Under the pieces are notes generated by a model. It was given only the letters and a program-made list of their open reading frames with translations, was not told where the DNA came from and did not search any database. Positions 15,385-27,443 of a stretch of DNA of 41,285 bases are shown piece after piece. Each line of letters opens with the position of its first letter. The stretch's first letter is position 1. The position numbers and the translations under genes were made by a program. The DNA comes from Paracoccus sp. MKU1 (GTDB lineage Bacteria > Pseudomonadota > Alphaproteobacteria > Rhodobacterales > Rhodobacteraceae), in NCBI RefSeq assembly GCF_001447385.1, contig NZ_LLWQ01000211.1:1-41285 (forward strand). Reading direction: 5' to 3'.

Positions 15385-15894
15385 ATGACGATGACACGGA
15401 CCAGCTTTGACAAGGAAGATCTGCTGGCCTGCGCCCGTGGCGAACTGTTCGGCCCCGGGAATGCCCAATTGCCCGAGCCGCCGATGCTGATGATGGACCG
15501 CATCACCGAGATTTCGGCCGATGCCGGGCCGCATGGCAAGGGCCATGTCGTCGCCGAATTCGACATCCATCCCGACCTTTGGTTCTTCGCCTGCCACTTC
15601 CCCGGCAATCCCATCATGCCCGGCTGCCTCGGCCTTGACGGGCTCTGGCAGTTGACCGGCTTCAATCTCGGCTGGCGCGGCTGGCAGGGGCGCGGCTATG
15701 CGCTTGGCGTGGGTGAGGTCAAGCTGACCGGCATGGTCCGCCCCGATCGCAAGCTGCTGCGCTATTTCGTGAATTTCACCAAGGCGGTGCAGACCCGCCG
15801 TCTGACCATGGGCGTCGCCGATGGCCGCGTCGAGGCCGACGGCGAAACCATCTACGAGGTCAAGGATATGAAGGTGGCCCTGTCGGCCGCCTGA
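15385..15894 (+). CDS. fabA: 3-hydroxydecanoyl-ACP dehydratase/isomerase
   Basis: FabA dehydrates beta-hydroxyacyl-ACP and isomerises the trans-2 to the cis-3 decenoyl form, the entry step of anaerobic unsaturated fatty-acid synthesis. The 169-residue protein carries the catalytic His71 in [16 protein letters not shown] and Asp85, exactly as in E. coli (His70, Asp84). It begins a fabA-fabB-fabI run; fabB starts 21 bases after its stop. A second ATG two codons in is possible. Confidence 0.96.
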   Translation: MTMTRTSFDKEDLLACARGELFGPGNAQLPEPPMLMMDRITEISADAGPHGKGHVVAEFDIHPDLWFFACHFPGNPIMPGCLGLDGLWQLTGFNLGWRGWQGRGYALGVGEVKLTGMVRPDRKLLRYFVNFTKAVQTRRLTMGVADGRVEADGETIYEVKDMKVALSAA

Positions 15895-15915
15895 CACATG
15901 AACAAGGAGCACGCC

Positions 15916-17145
15916 ATGCGCCGTGTCGTCATCACCGGGCTGGGCATCGTCTCTCCCATCGGCAACAATGCCGCAGAAGTCACCGAAAGCCTGCGCGCGG
16001 GCCGTTCGGGCATCGTCTTCGCCCCCGAATATGCCGAGCACGGCTTTCGCAGCCAGGTCCATGGCATGCCGCAGATCGTGCTCGAGGACCATATCGACAA
16101 GCGCAACCTGCGCTTCATGGGCGCGGGCGCGGCCTATAACTTCATCGCCATGCAGCAGGCGATCGAGGATGCCGGGCTTACCCCCGAGGAGGTTTCGAAC
16201 GAACGCGCCGGCCTAGTCATGGGCTCGGGCGGGCCATCGACCGCCAACCTGTTCGAGGCGCATCGCACCGTGATCGAGAAAGGTGCGCCCAAGCGCATGG
16301 GCCCCTTCATGGTAACGCGCTGCATGTCCTCGACCAATTCCGCCTGCCTGGCCACGCCCTTCAAGATCAAGGGCGTGAACTATTCGATCACCTCGGCCTG
16401 CTCGACCTCGGCGCATTGCGTCGGCAACGGCACCGAGTTGATCCAGATGGGCAAGCAGGACATCGTCTTCGCCGGCGGCGGCGAGGAGCTGGACTGGACC
16501 CTCTCCTGCCTGTTCGACGCCATGGGCGCCATGTCGTCGAAATACAACGACACGCCGCAGAGTGCCTCGCGCCCCTTCGACGCCAGCCGAGACGGTTTCG
16601 TCATCGCCGGCGGCGCCGGCGTGGTGGTGCTGGAGGAGCTGAACCACGCCCTGGCCCGCGGCGCCCGGATCTATGCCGAGGTCACCGGCTACGGCGCGAC
16701 CAGCGACGGATACGACATGGTGGCCCCGTCCGGCGAGGGCGGCGAACGCTCGATGCGGCTGGCGCTCTCCACCCTGCCCGAGGGCCGCAGGGTCTCCTAC
16801 GTCAATGCGCATGGCACCTCGACCCCGGTGGGCGATGTGGGCGAGATCAAGGCGCTGCGCCGGGTCTTCGGCGAGGATGCGGTTCCCCCGGTTTCCTCCA
16901 CCAAATCGCTGACCGGCCATTCGCTGGGCGCGACCGGCGTGCATGAGGCGATCTATTCGCTGCTGATGATGCAGAACGGCTTCATCGCGGCCTCGGCCAA
17001 TATCACCACGCTCGACCCCGAGATCCGGCCCGAGGAGATCGCGCAGACGCGCGTGGACAATGTCGATTTCGATAGCGTCCTTTCCAACAGTTTCGGTTTC
17101 GGCGGCACCAACGCCACGCTGGTGCTGTCGAAATACCGCGAATAA
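15916..17145 (+). CDS. fabB: 3-oxoacyl-ACP synthase I
   Basis: FabB elongates the cis-3-decenoyl-ACP made by FabA. The 409-residue thiolase-fold protein has the Cys-His-His triad at Cys162 (SACSTSAHC), His299 ([11 protein letters not shown]) and His335 (TGHSLGATG), and the C-terminal [12 protein letters not shown] chose the ATG at 15916 because AAGGAGCACGCC sits at the right distance; the ATG at 15898 would lie 3 bases after fabA and has no such site. Confidence 0.95.
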   Translation: MRRVVITGLGIVSPIGNNAAEVTESLRAGRSGIVFAPEYAEHGFRSQVHGMPQIVLEDHIDKRNLRFMGAGAAYNFIAMQQAIEDAGLTPEEVSNERAGLVMGSGGPSTANLFEAHRTVIEKGAPKRMGPFMVTRCMSSTNSACLATPFKIKGVNYSITSACSTSAHCVGNGTELIQMGKQDIVFAGGGEELDWTLSCLFDAMGAMSSKYNDTPQSASRPFDASRDGFVIAGGAGVVVLEELNHALARGARIYAEVTGYGATSDGYDMVAPSGEGGERSMRLALSTLPEGRRVSYVNAHGTSTPVGDVGEIKALRRVFGEDAVPPVSSTKSLTGHSLGATGVHEAIYSLLMMQNGFIAASANITTLDPEIRPEEIAQTRVDNVDFDSVLSNSFGFGGTNATLVLSKYRE

Positions 17146-17164
17146 ATAAGCAAAAGGTTAAACC

Positions 17165-17953
17165 ATGAGCGAATTGATGAAGGGGAAACGCGGCCTGGTG
17201 ATGGGGGTCGCGAATGACCGTTCGATCGCTTGGGGAATTGCCCGGGCGCTGTCCGAGCAGGGCGCGGAACTGGCCTTTTCCTATCAAGGCGAGGCTTTCG
17301 GCAAGCGGGTCGAGCCCTTGGCGCAGTCGCTGGGCTCGGATTTCCTGATGGATGTCGACGTGCTGGACGACGAATCGCTCGACCGCGCCTTTGCGACGAT
17401 CGAATCGCGCTGGGGCGGGCTGGATTTCCTGGTCCACGCCGTCGCCTATTCCGACAAGAACGAGCTGACCGGCCGATTCATCGATACGACCCGCGACAAC
17501 TTTAAGAATTCCTTGACGATTTCCTGCTATTCGCTGATCGACCTGGCCCGGCGGGCACGGCCTCTGATGACGAAGGGCGGCTCGATCATCACGCTGACCT
17601 ATGCCGGCTCGAACCGGGTCACACCGTTCTACAACGTCATGGGGGTGGCAAAGGCCGCATTGGAATCATCCGTCCGCTATCTGGCCAACGATCTGGGTCC
17701 CGAGGGGATTCGCGTCAACGCGATCAGCCCCGGCCCGATGAAGACCCTTGCCGGGGCGGCCATCGGCGGGGCGCGCAAGACCTATCGCCATACCGAGGCG
17801 AACGCGCCCCTGCGTGCCAATGCCACGCTGGAGGCGATCGGCGGCACGGCGGTCTGGCTCTGTTCGGATTGGGGCGCCTGCACCACCGGCGAGATCGTGC
17901 TGGTCGATGGCGGCTATCACGTGCTGGGCATGCCGCAGTCGGAAAACCTGTGA
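17165..17953 (+). CDS. fabI: enoyl-ACP reductase (NADH), FabI type
   Basis: FabI reduces the enoyl-ACP in each elongation round. The 262-residue protein has the divergent SDR motif GVANDRSIAWGIA near the N-terminus and Tyr146, Tyr156 and Lys163 (Y-x6-K in YNVMGVAK), matching the E. coli enzyme's numbering. It lies 19 bases after fabB and its stop overlaps the next start as TGATG. Confidence 0.95.
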   Translation: MSELMKGKRGLVMGVANDRSIAWGIARALSEQGAELAFSYQGEAFGKRVEPLAQSLGSDFLMDVDVLDDESLDRAFATIESRWGGLDFLVHAVAYSDKNELTGRFIDTTRDNFKNSLTISCYSLIDLARRARPLMTKGGSIITLTYAGSNRVTPFYNVMGVAKAALESSVRYLANDLGPEGIRVNAISPGPMKTLAGAAIGGARKTYRHTEANAPLRANATLEAIGGTAVWLCSDWGACTTGEIVLVDGGYHVLGMPQSENL

Positions 17954-18780
17954 TGCCCGTCCGCTTCTTCCAGGCCGAGGACGGCGCCCGGCTGGCCTAT
18001 CGCGACGAGGGCGAGGGCTTGCCGGTCCTGGCCCTGGCGGGACTGACCCGGACGGGGCGGGATTTCGACTATCTGGCACCGCATCTGGCCGGTATGCGGC
18101 TGATCCGGCCCGACTATCGCGGCCGCGGCGATTCGGCCTGGACCGGTGCGGAGAGCTATGCCGTCCCGCAAGAGGCGCGGGACGCGCTGGCCCTACTGGA
18201 TCACCTGGGCATCGCACGGGCGGCGATTCTGGGCACCTCGCGCGGGGGGCTTATCGGCATGTTGCTGGCCGCGACGGCGCGTGACCGGTTGCTGGGCCTG
18301 TGCCTGAACGATGTCGGGCCGGCATTGCAGCGCAGCGGGCTGGAACGGATCTTCGATTATGTCGGCCGCAACCCGGCCGCGAAAAGCCTGGAGGAACTGG
18401 CCCGGCGCCTGCCCGCCGCCATGCCCGGCTTTGCCAATGTGCCGGCAGGCCGATGGCTGGAGGAGGCGCGGCACCATTACGTCGAGACGCCCTCGGGCCT
18501 GCGCATCAATTACGACCCCGCGCTGCGCGAAACCTTCCTGGCCGCCTTCGACGCGCCCGAGGTCGATCTCTGGCCGCTGTTCGACACCACGCAGGGACTG
18601 CCGCTGGCGCTGATCCGCGGCGCGAATTCGGACCTGCTGTCGCAGGAGACCGCGGCCGAGATGCAGCGCCGACGCCCCGACATGATCCTGGCCGAAATCC
18701 CAGATCGGGCGCATGTCCCCTTCCTCGACGAGCCCGAATCCCTGGCCGCGATCCATGCCTGGCTGTCGATGATGCAATGA
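17953..18780 (+). CDS. alpha/beta hydrolase
   Basis: The 275-residue protein has the alpha/beta hydrolase nucleophile elbow GTSRGG with Ser96, an oxyanion region at ALAGLTRTGRDF, DYRGRGDS (55-61), and a late His in DRAHVPFLDEP. The substrate is unknown; candidates are esters or acyl-thioesters. The start codon overlaps the fabI stop by one base, so it is translated with the fatty-acid genes, and a thioesterase or lipid esterase role is a reasonable guess only. Confidence 0.85.
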   Translation: MPVRFFQAEDGARLAYRDEGEGLPVLALAGLTRTGRDFDYLAPHLAGMRLIRPDYRGRGDSAWTGAESYAVPQEARDALALLDHLGIARAAILGTSRGGLIGMLLAATARDRLLGLCLNDVGPALQRSGLERIFDYVGRNPAAKSLEELARRLPAAMPGFANVPAGRWLEEARHHYVETPSGLRINYDPALRETFLAAFDAPEVDLWPLFDTTQGLPLALIRGANSDLLSQETAAEMQRRRPDMILAEIPDRAHVPFLDEPESLAAIHAWLSMMQ

Positions 18781-19301
18781 GATCCCGCTGCATTCTTGGC
18801 CGCATATCGGATGCAGCACTACAAAACCCGCCGCAAGGCATCTTACCGGCCGAGTGGGCGCTAGCCGCGGTCTGGGCCGATCCGGCAAATGGCACCCCTT
18901 CGCGGGGTCACCTCCGCTTGGATGCGGCATGGCAATCGACCGGGACTTGGAACGGTCTTCATTGCCCGCAACCAGCCACCGACAAGGCCGGGGCACTAGA
19001 AGGTGTCGATATCGGTTATCCAGCCGAATAGATCGCGGCCGAGGTCGAGTATCCGCTTCCCGAACATTGGGGAAGCAGGATAAGGCAGATCTGGGACGGG
19101 GCCGGTGCTGTCCTCCGCCGAAGGGCTGCAAGCGCACGACCGCGCCGATCTGGTTGCGGTTCACGCAGATATTGCCGACCGGCACGCGCAAGTCGATGTT
19201 GGTGTGCAGCATCATGGCCGGGAAAATCTCCGCGCTCCCCATCCGCGCCACGACAAGCGGCGTCTCGATGGAGGTTGGTGCCAGCGAAACCGGGCCGCGC
19301 C
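18781..19301. other. 521-base stretch with only a decayed gene
   Basis: Between two intact genes this stretch holds no intact frame with a plausible start. It contains a hairpin ACCCC-TTCGC-GGGGT at about 18893-18907, without a T-run, and the PutA relic described separately (about 19020-19250). Codon periodicity looks disordered in 18781-19019, and I see nothing else there. Confidence 0.55.
19020..19250 (-). pseudogene. relic of PutA C-terminal P5C dehydrogenase domain
   Basis: On the minus strand the frame contains VGNICVNRNQIGAVV and QPFGG (about 19115-19178 and just after). This is the cofactor/dimer region GN-x-YVNRN-x-IGAVVG-x-QPFGG of the pyrroline-5-carboxylate dehydrogenase half of PutA. 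After QPFGG the frame should read EGLSGTGPKAGGP; instead STGP appears only in the +1 frame, so a frameshift is present. Upstream of residue 25 or so the similarity is lost. Everything else of the roughly 1100-residue PutA is missing. It lies downstream of an Ldh2-family gene on the same strand. Confidence 0.6.
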
Positions 19302-20336
19302 CTAGTCGAGTGCCGCCAGCCCCTCGCGCTGGAAACGCTCGATCAGCGCCAGTTCCTCGGCGTTCAGCGCGATGCCCTCGGCCTCGGATCGCGCGCGGGC
19401 GGCAAGGCGGCGCTGGCCGGGAAGGCGGGCGCCCTGCCCCAGGATGGCATCGAACAGCACCTCGGCCCGGGCCAGCGGATCGCCCGGCCGGCCGGCGGCG
19501 AAGCGTGCGGGCGAAAAGGCCAGGATCAGCTCGCCATGTTTCGGCGCCAGGCTGAGCGTGCCCAGCTCCTCAAGCGCGCCCAGGCTGGTCAGGTCGCCGA
19601 TCATCACCCCGGCCAGCAACTCGACCATGGTCGAGAGGGCCGAGCCCTTGTGCCCGCCAAAGGGCAGCATGGCACCGGACAGCGCCGCCTGGGCATCGGT
19701 GGTGGGCGCGCCCGCGGCATCCAGCGCCCAGCCCTCGGGCAGCGGCTCGCCGGCCCGGGCCAGCAGCTCGATCTCGCCCCGCGCGACGCAGGAGGTGGCG
19801 AAGTCGAAGACATAGGGCGCGGCGGCCGGCCGCGGCCAGCCGAAGGCGATGGGATTGGTGCCGAGCAGCGGCCTGGTGCCGCCCGCCGGAGCGACGGTGG
19901 CATAGCTGGGGCACATGGCCAGACCGGCGAGGCCGCGCGCCGCCAAGGCCTCGACCTCGGGCCAGAGCGCCGCGTAATGCACGCAGTCGTTGATGACCAG
20001 CGCCGCGAGCCCCAGCTTTTCGGCACGGCCGGCCAGCGCCGGCAGGCCCAGCTCGAAGGCGGCGGGCGAAAAGCCGCCATCCGCCGCCACGCGGATCACG
20101 GCATTGCCCTCGTCGATCAGTTCGGGCCGCGCATCGGGCGAGACCTTGCCGGCCGCCAGCGTGCGCAGGCAGCCCTCGATGCGATAGATGCCGTGCGATT
20201 TCGCGCCGTCGCGCTCGGCGGCGGTGATGATGCGGGCGATGGCATCGGCCTGCTGCGCGGTAAAGCCCGCGCGCATGAAGATCGACTCGACCATCCGGCC
20301 AAGCTCGGCCACCGACACCATCGTCACTTCGCCCAT
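19302..20336 (-). CDS. Ldh2-family NAD(P)-dependent oxidoreductase
   Basis: The 344-residue protein belongs to the malate/L-lactate dehydrogenase (Ldh2/MDH2) family: an N-terminal helical region with ERDGAKSHGIYRI, the central LGTNPIAFGWPRP, and LPFGGHKGSALSTMVELLAGV, which contacts the cofactor. Family members reduce 2-oxo acids or cyclic imines such as delta1-piperideine-2-carboxylate and delta1-pyrroline-2-carboxylate (DpkA/LhpD). The adjoining PutA relic makes an imino-acid or proline-linked role attractive but unproven. ATG at 20336 follows AAGGGATGGGCGC; a second ATG is five codons in. Confidence 0.85.
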   Translation of the reverse strand: MGEVTMVSVAELGRMVESIFMRAGFTAQQADAIARIITAAERDGAKSHGIYRIEGCLRTLAAGKVSPDARPELIDEGNAVIRVAADGGFSPAAFELGLPALAGRAEKLGLAALVINDCVHYAALWPEVEALAARGLAGLAMCPSYATVAPAGGTRPLLGTNPIAFGWPRPAAAPYVFDFATSCVARGEIELLARAGEPLPEGWALDAAGAPTTDAQAALSGAMLPFGGHKGSALSTMVELLAGVMIGDLTSLGALEELGTLSLAPKHGELILAFSPARFAAGRPGDPLARAEVLFDAILGQGARLPGQRRLAARARSEAEGIALNAEELALIERFQREGLAALD

Positions 20337-20396
20337 GCGCCCATCCCTTGCTTGATGCCGGGCAGGAAACCGGATTTTCCAGCGCGGGGCAAGCGT

Positions 20397-20660
20397 TCAG
20401 GACCGGGTTGCGCCCCAGAGGCCGGCATCGCGGGCCAGCAGCCGCGCCTCGGCCGCATCCAGCCGGGCGCGGGCGGCCAGCGCGTCGCCGCCGGTCTCGC
20501 GCAGCGCCTTTTGCCAGAGCCGCAGCGCCGAATCGGCGCTCCAGGGCAGCGCGGCCTGCGCCAGCCAGCGCCGCAATTCCGTCGGCAGCCGGTCATAGCG
20601 CGCCATGGGCTGGCCGCGCCGGCGGCAGGGCAGCGTGGTCGCCAGGTTGCGCCCCCTCAT
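20397..20660 (-). CDS. DUF6525-like small protein, coupled to the COG0523 GTPase
   Basis: The 87 residues ([20 protein letters not shown], then [20 protein letters not shown], ending [11 protein letters not shown]) resemble the DUF6525 proteins of Rhodobacteraceae: a basic N-terminus, DRLP-x-ELR-x-WLA-x-AALPW, and a helical C-terminus. Function is unknown. Its ATG at 20660 overlaps the preceding GTPase stop as ATGA, so it is probably made together with that protein and under the same zinc-type operator. Confidence 0.72.
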   Translation of the reverse strand: MRGRNLATTLPCRRRGQPMARYDRLPTELRRWLAQAALPWSADSALRLWQKALRETGGDALAARARLDAAEARLLARDAGLWGATRS

Positions 20661-21874
20661 GCGACCTGCCGCTCGCCCCAGGCCGGGAACGGGTCGGGCA
20701 GGCCGGCCCAATCCTGCGGCGCGAAGCCCGGCGCCATCACCAGCGCCTCGTCCAGCGCCGTGCGGATCGCCTCGGCCTCCATGCCGGCGCCGATGAAGAC
20801 CAGTTCCTGCCGGCGATCGCCCCAGGGCTCCACCCAGCGGCTGCGCAGTTCTGCCAGCATCTCGGGGTGATCGGGCCAGCGATTGCGCGGCACGCCCGCC
20901 CACCAGCGGCCCAGCGGCGTCACGGTCGAGATCGCCCCGGCCAGGCTGAACTCGGCCACCCAGTCCGGGCGCGAGGCGATCCAGAAATGCCCCTTGGCGC
21001 GGATCACGCCGGGCAGAGCGCCATTCAGCACGGCATGGATGCGCTGCGGATGGAACGGCCGCCGGGCGCGATAGACGAAGGAGGAGATGCCGTATTCCTC
21101 GGTCTCGGGCACATGGTCGTCGAAGCCGTAAAGCTCCTTGGCCCACATCGGATGCATATGCGCGCGGTCGAAGTCGAACAGGCCGGTGTCGAAGATCGCC
21201 TCGGCCGGGACGCGGGCGAAATCCGTCTCGATCAGCCGGGCATCGGGATTGAGCGCCCGGACGATCTTACGCGCCCGATCCAGGCGCCCTGGCCCGGCAT
21301 CCGTGGCCTTGTTCAGCACGATCACATCGGCAAACTCCATCTGGTCGGTCAGCAGGTCGACCAAGGTGCGCGCATCGCCCTCGCCCAGCGACTCGCCGCG
21401 GTCGGCGAGGAAGTCGTGGCTGGAAAAATCGCGCGTCAGATTCAGCGCATCGACCACGGTGACCATGCAATCCAGCCGGGCCACGTCGGACAGGCTTTGG
21501 CCGCCCTCGTCGCGAAAGGCGAAGCTGGCGGCGACCGGCAAGGGCTCGGCGATGCCGGTGGATTCGATCAGCAGATGGTCGAAGCGCCCCGCCTCGGCCA
21601 GCCGGCGCACCTCGACCAGCAGGTCGTCGCGCAAGGTGCAGCAGATGCAGCCATTGGTCATCTCGACCAGCCTTTCCTCGGCCTGCGACAGCTCGGCGCC
21701 CTGGCGCACCAGATCGGCGTCGATATTCACCTCGGACATGTCGTTGACGATGACGGCGACGCGGCGGCCCTCGCGGTTGTTCAGGACGTGGTTCAGCAGG
21801 GTGGTCTTTCCGGCGCCCAGAAAGCCCGACAGGACGGTGACGGGCAGGCGCTTCCCTTGGGTGCTGGCGGTCAT
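20657..21874 (-). CDS. COG0523 (CobW/ZigA-type) metal GTPase
   Basis: The 405-residue protein has the P-loop GFLGAGKTT at 17-25, the metal site GCICC at 75-79 (consensus CxCC), the switch region ESTGIAEP, the base-recognition motif NKAT (NKAD in relatives) and a CobW_C domain ([18 protein letters not shown] onwards). Such GTPases load or allocate metals; the zinc-repressed subgroup works in zinc starvation. A Zur-like palindrome 13 bases upstream and the lack of cobalamin genes nearby argue for zinc rather than cobalt. Start at 21874 follows ACAGGAAATGCC. Confidence 0.88.
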   Translation of the reverse strand: MTASTQGKRLPVTVLSGFLGAGKTTLLNHVLNNREGRRVAVIVNDMSEVNIDADLVRQGAELSQAEERLVEMTNGCICCTLRDDLLVEVRRLAEAGRFDHLLIESTGIAEPLPVAASFAFRDEGGQSLSDVARLDCMVTVVDALNLTRDFSSHDFLADRGESLGEGDARTLVDLLTDQMEFADVIVLNKATDAGPGRLDRARKIVRALNPDARLIETDFARVPAEAIFDTGLFDFDRAHMHPMWAKELYGFDDHVPETEEYGISSFVYRARRPFHPQRIHAVLNGALPGVIRAKGHFWIASRPDWVAEFSLAGAISTVTPLGRWWAGVPRNRWPDHPEMLAELRSRWVEPWGDRRQELVFIGAGMEAEAIRTALDEALVMAPGFAPQDWAGLPDPFPAWGERQVA

Positions 21875-21886
21875 GGCATTTCCTGT

Positions 21887-21903
21887 ATGTAATGTTATTA
21901 CAT
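21887..21903. promoter_or_regulatory. Zur-like operator
   Basis: ATGTAATGTTATTACAT is a 7-base inverted repeat (ATGTAAT/ATTACAT) around GTT, inside a longer minus-strand context GAAATGTAATAACATTACAT. It resembles alphaproteobacterial Zur boxes (GAAATGTTATANTATAACAT). It ends 12 bases before the GTPase start codon, a position that would block transcription or initiation. An AT-only site in this GC-rich sequence stands out. Confidence 0.65.
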
Positions 21904-21994
21904 TTCTTATCTAGCCCCTCACCCGGCCGGCCGCAATCGTCTTTCTGTGGCGCGGCCGCAGCGCCTCGGCTAAAGCGACGGAAAAGGGGGGCGC

Positions 21995-22891
21995 ATGGAT
22001 TTCAAATGGCTCGAGGATTTCCTGGTGCTGGCCGAGACGCACAGCTTCTCGCGCTCGGCCGAGCTGCGCGGCGTCACGCAAAGCGCCTTCAGCCGCCGCA
22101 TCCGCGCGCTGGAGGAATGGCTGGGCACCGACCTTCTGTCGCGCGACAGCTATCCGGTGACGCTGACCCCGGAAGGCGTGCTGTTCCGCGAGACGGCCGA
22201 GGAAGCCGTGCGCATGATCCACGCCCGCCGCGCCGAGTTCCGCGACCATGCCCGAAGCCGCGGCGGCGAGATCTCCTTCCTGGCCCTGCACAGCCTGACC
22301 GTGACCTTCCTGCCCGGCTGGCTGATGCGGCTGAAGGCGGCGGCGGGCCAGATGACCAGTCGCGTCAAGCCCGAGAATTTCGACCGCTGCATCGAGGCGC
22401 TGACCGAAGGCGGCTATGACTTCTTCCTGACCTATGCCCATCCGCAGGTGAACATCCCGCTGGACCCCTCGGGCTATCCGCATCTGGTGGTGGGCCAGGA
22501 CAGCCTGGTCGCCGTCGCCCGCCCCGGCTGGCCCGAGGAATGGCTGACCGACGGCATGCCGATGCTGAAATATTCGCGCGGCTCGTTCCTGAACGCCATG
22601 GCGCGCATCGCCCTGGCCCAGCCCGGCGCGCCCAAGGTCTATGTCGCCCATACCGACGAGGCATCCATGGCCGAGGCGATGAAAAGCATGGCGGTTGCCG
22701 GTCACGGCATGGTCTGGTTGCCCCGCCTGCTGGTCGAGGCCGAGATCGAGACCGGCCGGCTGGAAATCGTCGCACCGGAACTGCCGATGGAGATCCGGCT
22801 TTACCGCAATGCCGCCCGCGGGCGCGGGATCACCGGCCGGGTCTGGCAAGCGGCGCGCGAATTGGGCGAAGGTTATGCAAAATCGGAATAA
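21995..22891 (+). CDS. LysR family transcriptional regulator (HypT-like)
   Basis: The 298-residue protein has the LysR winged helix at its N-terminus (WLEDFLVLAETHSFSRSAEL, TQSAFSRRIRALEEWLGTDL) and a periplasmic-binding-like effector domain. The opening and the LSRDSYPVTLTPEG segment resemble HypT/YjiE-type members, which are linked to hypochlorite or metabolic sensing; the effector here is unknown. It is divergent from the zinc GTPase and lies 160 bases upstream of aspA in the same direction, so it may control aspA. LysR members often act on the neighbouring gene, though usually a divergent one. Confidence 0.88.
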   Translation: MDFKWLEDFLVLAETHSFSRSAELRGVTQSAFSRRIRALEEWLGTDLLSRDSYPVTLTPEGVLFRETAEEAVRMIHARRAEFRDHARSRGGEISFLALHSLTVTFLPGWLMRLKAAAGQMTSRVKPENFDRCIEALTEGGYDFFLTYAHPQVNIPLDPSGYPHLVVGQDSLVAVARPGWPEEWLTDGMPMLKYSRGSFLNAMARIALAQPGAPKVYVAHTDEASMAEAMKSMAVAGHGMVWLPRLLVEAEIETGRLEIVAPELPMEIRLYRNAARGRGITGRVWQAARELGEGYAKSE

Positions 22892-22948
22892 CCTAGCGCG
22901 ACTTGGCATTGGAAAAATCGCGCAAGCCTGCCTAAATCTTTGACACTC

Positions 22949-22965
22949 GGGGCAGAAACTGCCCC
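22949..22965. promoter_or_regulatory. palindrome in the aspA leader
   Basis: GGGGCAG-AAA-CTGCCCC is a 7-base inverted repeat immediately after a perfect TTGACA (22940-22945). No good -10 is visible at 16-19 bases. It could be the operator of a regulator (perhaps the upstream LysR protein) or the stem of a weak terminator after that gene; no T-run follows. Confidence 0.4.
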
Positions 22966-23051
22966 ATCATCGCAACAGATCCGACAGAATGCGCATCGCG
23001 CGCCAGCTCTGCCCTGCCGGCGGGGCCTGCGTGCCTGCGCCCGAGGTAAAC

Positions 23052-24458
<1,407 letters not shown>

Positions 24459-24464
24459 CATGAG

Positions 24465-24490
24465 GGCGGCGGGGTCTCGGCCCCGCCGCC
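24465..24490. terminator. hairpin between convergent aspA and aspartate aminotransferase
   Basis: GGCGGCGGGG (24465-24474) pairs perfectly with CCCCGCCGCC (24481-24490) around a 6-base loop. It sits exactly between the two stop codons (24458 and 24498), as a shared bidirectional terminator would. There is no U-tract on either strand, so termination efficiency is uncertain. Confidence 0.6.
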
Positions 24491-24497
24491 GGGCATT

Positions 24498-26078
<1,581 letters not shown>

Positions 26079-26142
26079 TTAACCGAAGATTGGGAAATCT
26101 GCGGCATGGTGGCGGAAACGAGGCCACGAACGGAACCCGCAC

Positions 26143-26661
26143 ATGCAACAGCGCAGCTCTGCCAAAACGGTGCCCGCCCTGCGGCCCCTGCCGCCGCGGA
26201 CCAGCCGGACCGAGGCCTATCTGGAAAGCCTGCAAGTGCTTGAACGCCTGCACCGGCTTTTGCTGGATGTGGTCAAGGACGAGTTCGAGCGGCTGGGCCG
26301 GTCCGAGCTGACGCCGGTGCAGGCCTTGCTGATCTACAATCTCGGCACATCCGAAGTGACGGCGGGCGAGTTGCGGTCGCGCGGCATGTATCAGGGCTCG
26401 AACGTCTCCTATAACCTCAAGAAACTGGTCGAACTGGGCCATGTCCATCACGAACGCTGCGAGATGGACCGCCGTGCGGTCCGGGTGCGGCTGACCCCGA
26501 AGGGGCAAGAGGTGCGCGATTGCGTGGCGCGGCTGTTTGCCCGCCATGCCGAGGGGCTGGAGCTGTCGGGCGTGCTGGACGACCCGCCGATCGAGGCGGT
26601 GAACCTGCAATGGCGCCGCGTCGAACGCTTCTGGGCCGAGCAGATCCGCTACATCTATTGA
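26143..26661 (+). CDS. ldtR: MarR-family regulator, LdtR-like
   Basis: The 172-residue winged-helix protein has LTPVQALLIYNLGTSEVTAGEL and RGMYQGSNVSYNLKKLVELG, closely like LdtR of Rhizobiales and Rhodobacterales, then CEMDRRAVRVRLTPKGQEV as the beta wing. LdtR in 'Ca. Liberibacter' and Sinorhizobium activates the L,D-transpeptidase gene ldtP and osmotic tolerance. No transpeptidase gene is near, so targets here are unknown. The ATG at 26143 lies 91 bases after sdhE. Confidence 0.8.
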   Translation: MQQRSSAKTVPALRPLPPRTSRTEAYLESLQVLERLHRLLLDVVKDEFERLGRSELTPVQALLIYNLGTSEVTAGELRSRGMYQGSNVSYNLKKLVELGHVHHERCEMDRRAVRVRLTPKGQEVRDCVARLFARHAEGLELSGVLDDPPIEAVNLQWRRVERFWAEQIRYIY

Positions 26662-26838
26662 ATCGCCGCCGGAAACCGGCATGGGACGGGGCTCGACCAT
26701 GCCGACGCATATCAGCCATCGCCCCTCACCACCGCCACCGGTCCAGGATGCGGCCGGTTCCGGCAGGCCGGCCAGTTTCATAGGCGATCTGCCGGATCCG
26801 AGGCGCGGCCGGACCGCCATGGCCCGGCCTTTCCCGGC

Positions 26839-27267
26839 TCACCAATGGCCGGTATTTTCCATGCTGGCCCAAGGCTCTTGCGGCGGCAGATGCTCGCCCT
26901 CTTGCAGAAGCTCGATCGAGATATTGTCCGGGCTGCGGACAAAGGCCATATGCCCGTCGCGCGGCGGCCGGTTGATGGTCACGCCGGCATCCATCAGCTT
27001 CTGGCACATCTCGTAGATATTCTCGACCCGATAGGCGAGATGGCCGAAATGCCGGCTGTCCGAGGGCAGGCCGTCGTCGCCGTCCCAGTTCCAGGTCAGC
27101 TCGACCGGACATTCATGCTGGCCGGGCGGCGCCATGAAGACCAGGGTGAAGCGCCCCTTCTCATTGTCGATTCGCCGCATCTCCTCAAGCCCGAGCAGGC
27201 GGAAGAAGGCCATCGTCTTCTCGAGATCGAGCACGCGCACCATGGTATGCAGATAGCGGATCTTCAT
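26839..27267 (-). CDS. gloA: lactoylglutathione lyase (glyoxalase I)
   Basis: The 142-residue protein is a VOC-fold GloA: metal ligands His7 (LHTMVRV), Glu in VELTWNW, His in FGHLAYRV and Glu in SIELLQEGEHLP, with the LGLEEMRRIDNEKGRFTLVF core. It isomerises the methylglyoxal-glutathione hemithioacetal to S-lactoylglutathione. Two ATGs lie in tandem; I chose 27267 because GGAAAGGGGA then has better spacing, with 27270 almost equally likely. It is convergent with the LdtR-like gene across a 177-base gap that has a small GCCGG-AAA-CCGGC hairpin at about 26670. Confidence 0.92.
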   Translation of the reverse strand: MKIRYLHTMVRVLDLEKTMAFFRLLGLEEMRRIDNEKGRFTLVFMAPPGQHECPVELTWNWDGDDGLPSDSRHFGHLAYRVENIYEMCQKLMDAGVTINRPPRDGHMAFVRSPDNISIELLQEGEHLPPQEPWASMENTGHW

Positions 27268-27443
27268 CATTCCCCTTTCCTGTTTCCCGGCCCGTCCAGG
27301 CCTGTTTGCGGTTTCAGACTGGCATCTCACCGGATCAACCGCAACGCGCGGCAAACGGTTGCACCCGGAAGGGCCACACCGCCGGTTGATTGAAACCCGC
27401 GCAGGTGCCACAAGATATGGCCATACCAGTCGAGGATTCCGCC

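Noticed and set aside
26662..26838. Gene in the gap between the LdtR-like and gloA genes
   Set aside because: Frames there are shadows of gloA or unsupported. Only a small GCCGG-AAA-CCGGC hairpin and GC-rich inverted segments are visible.
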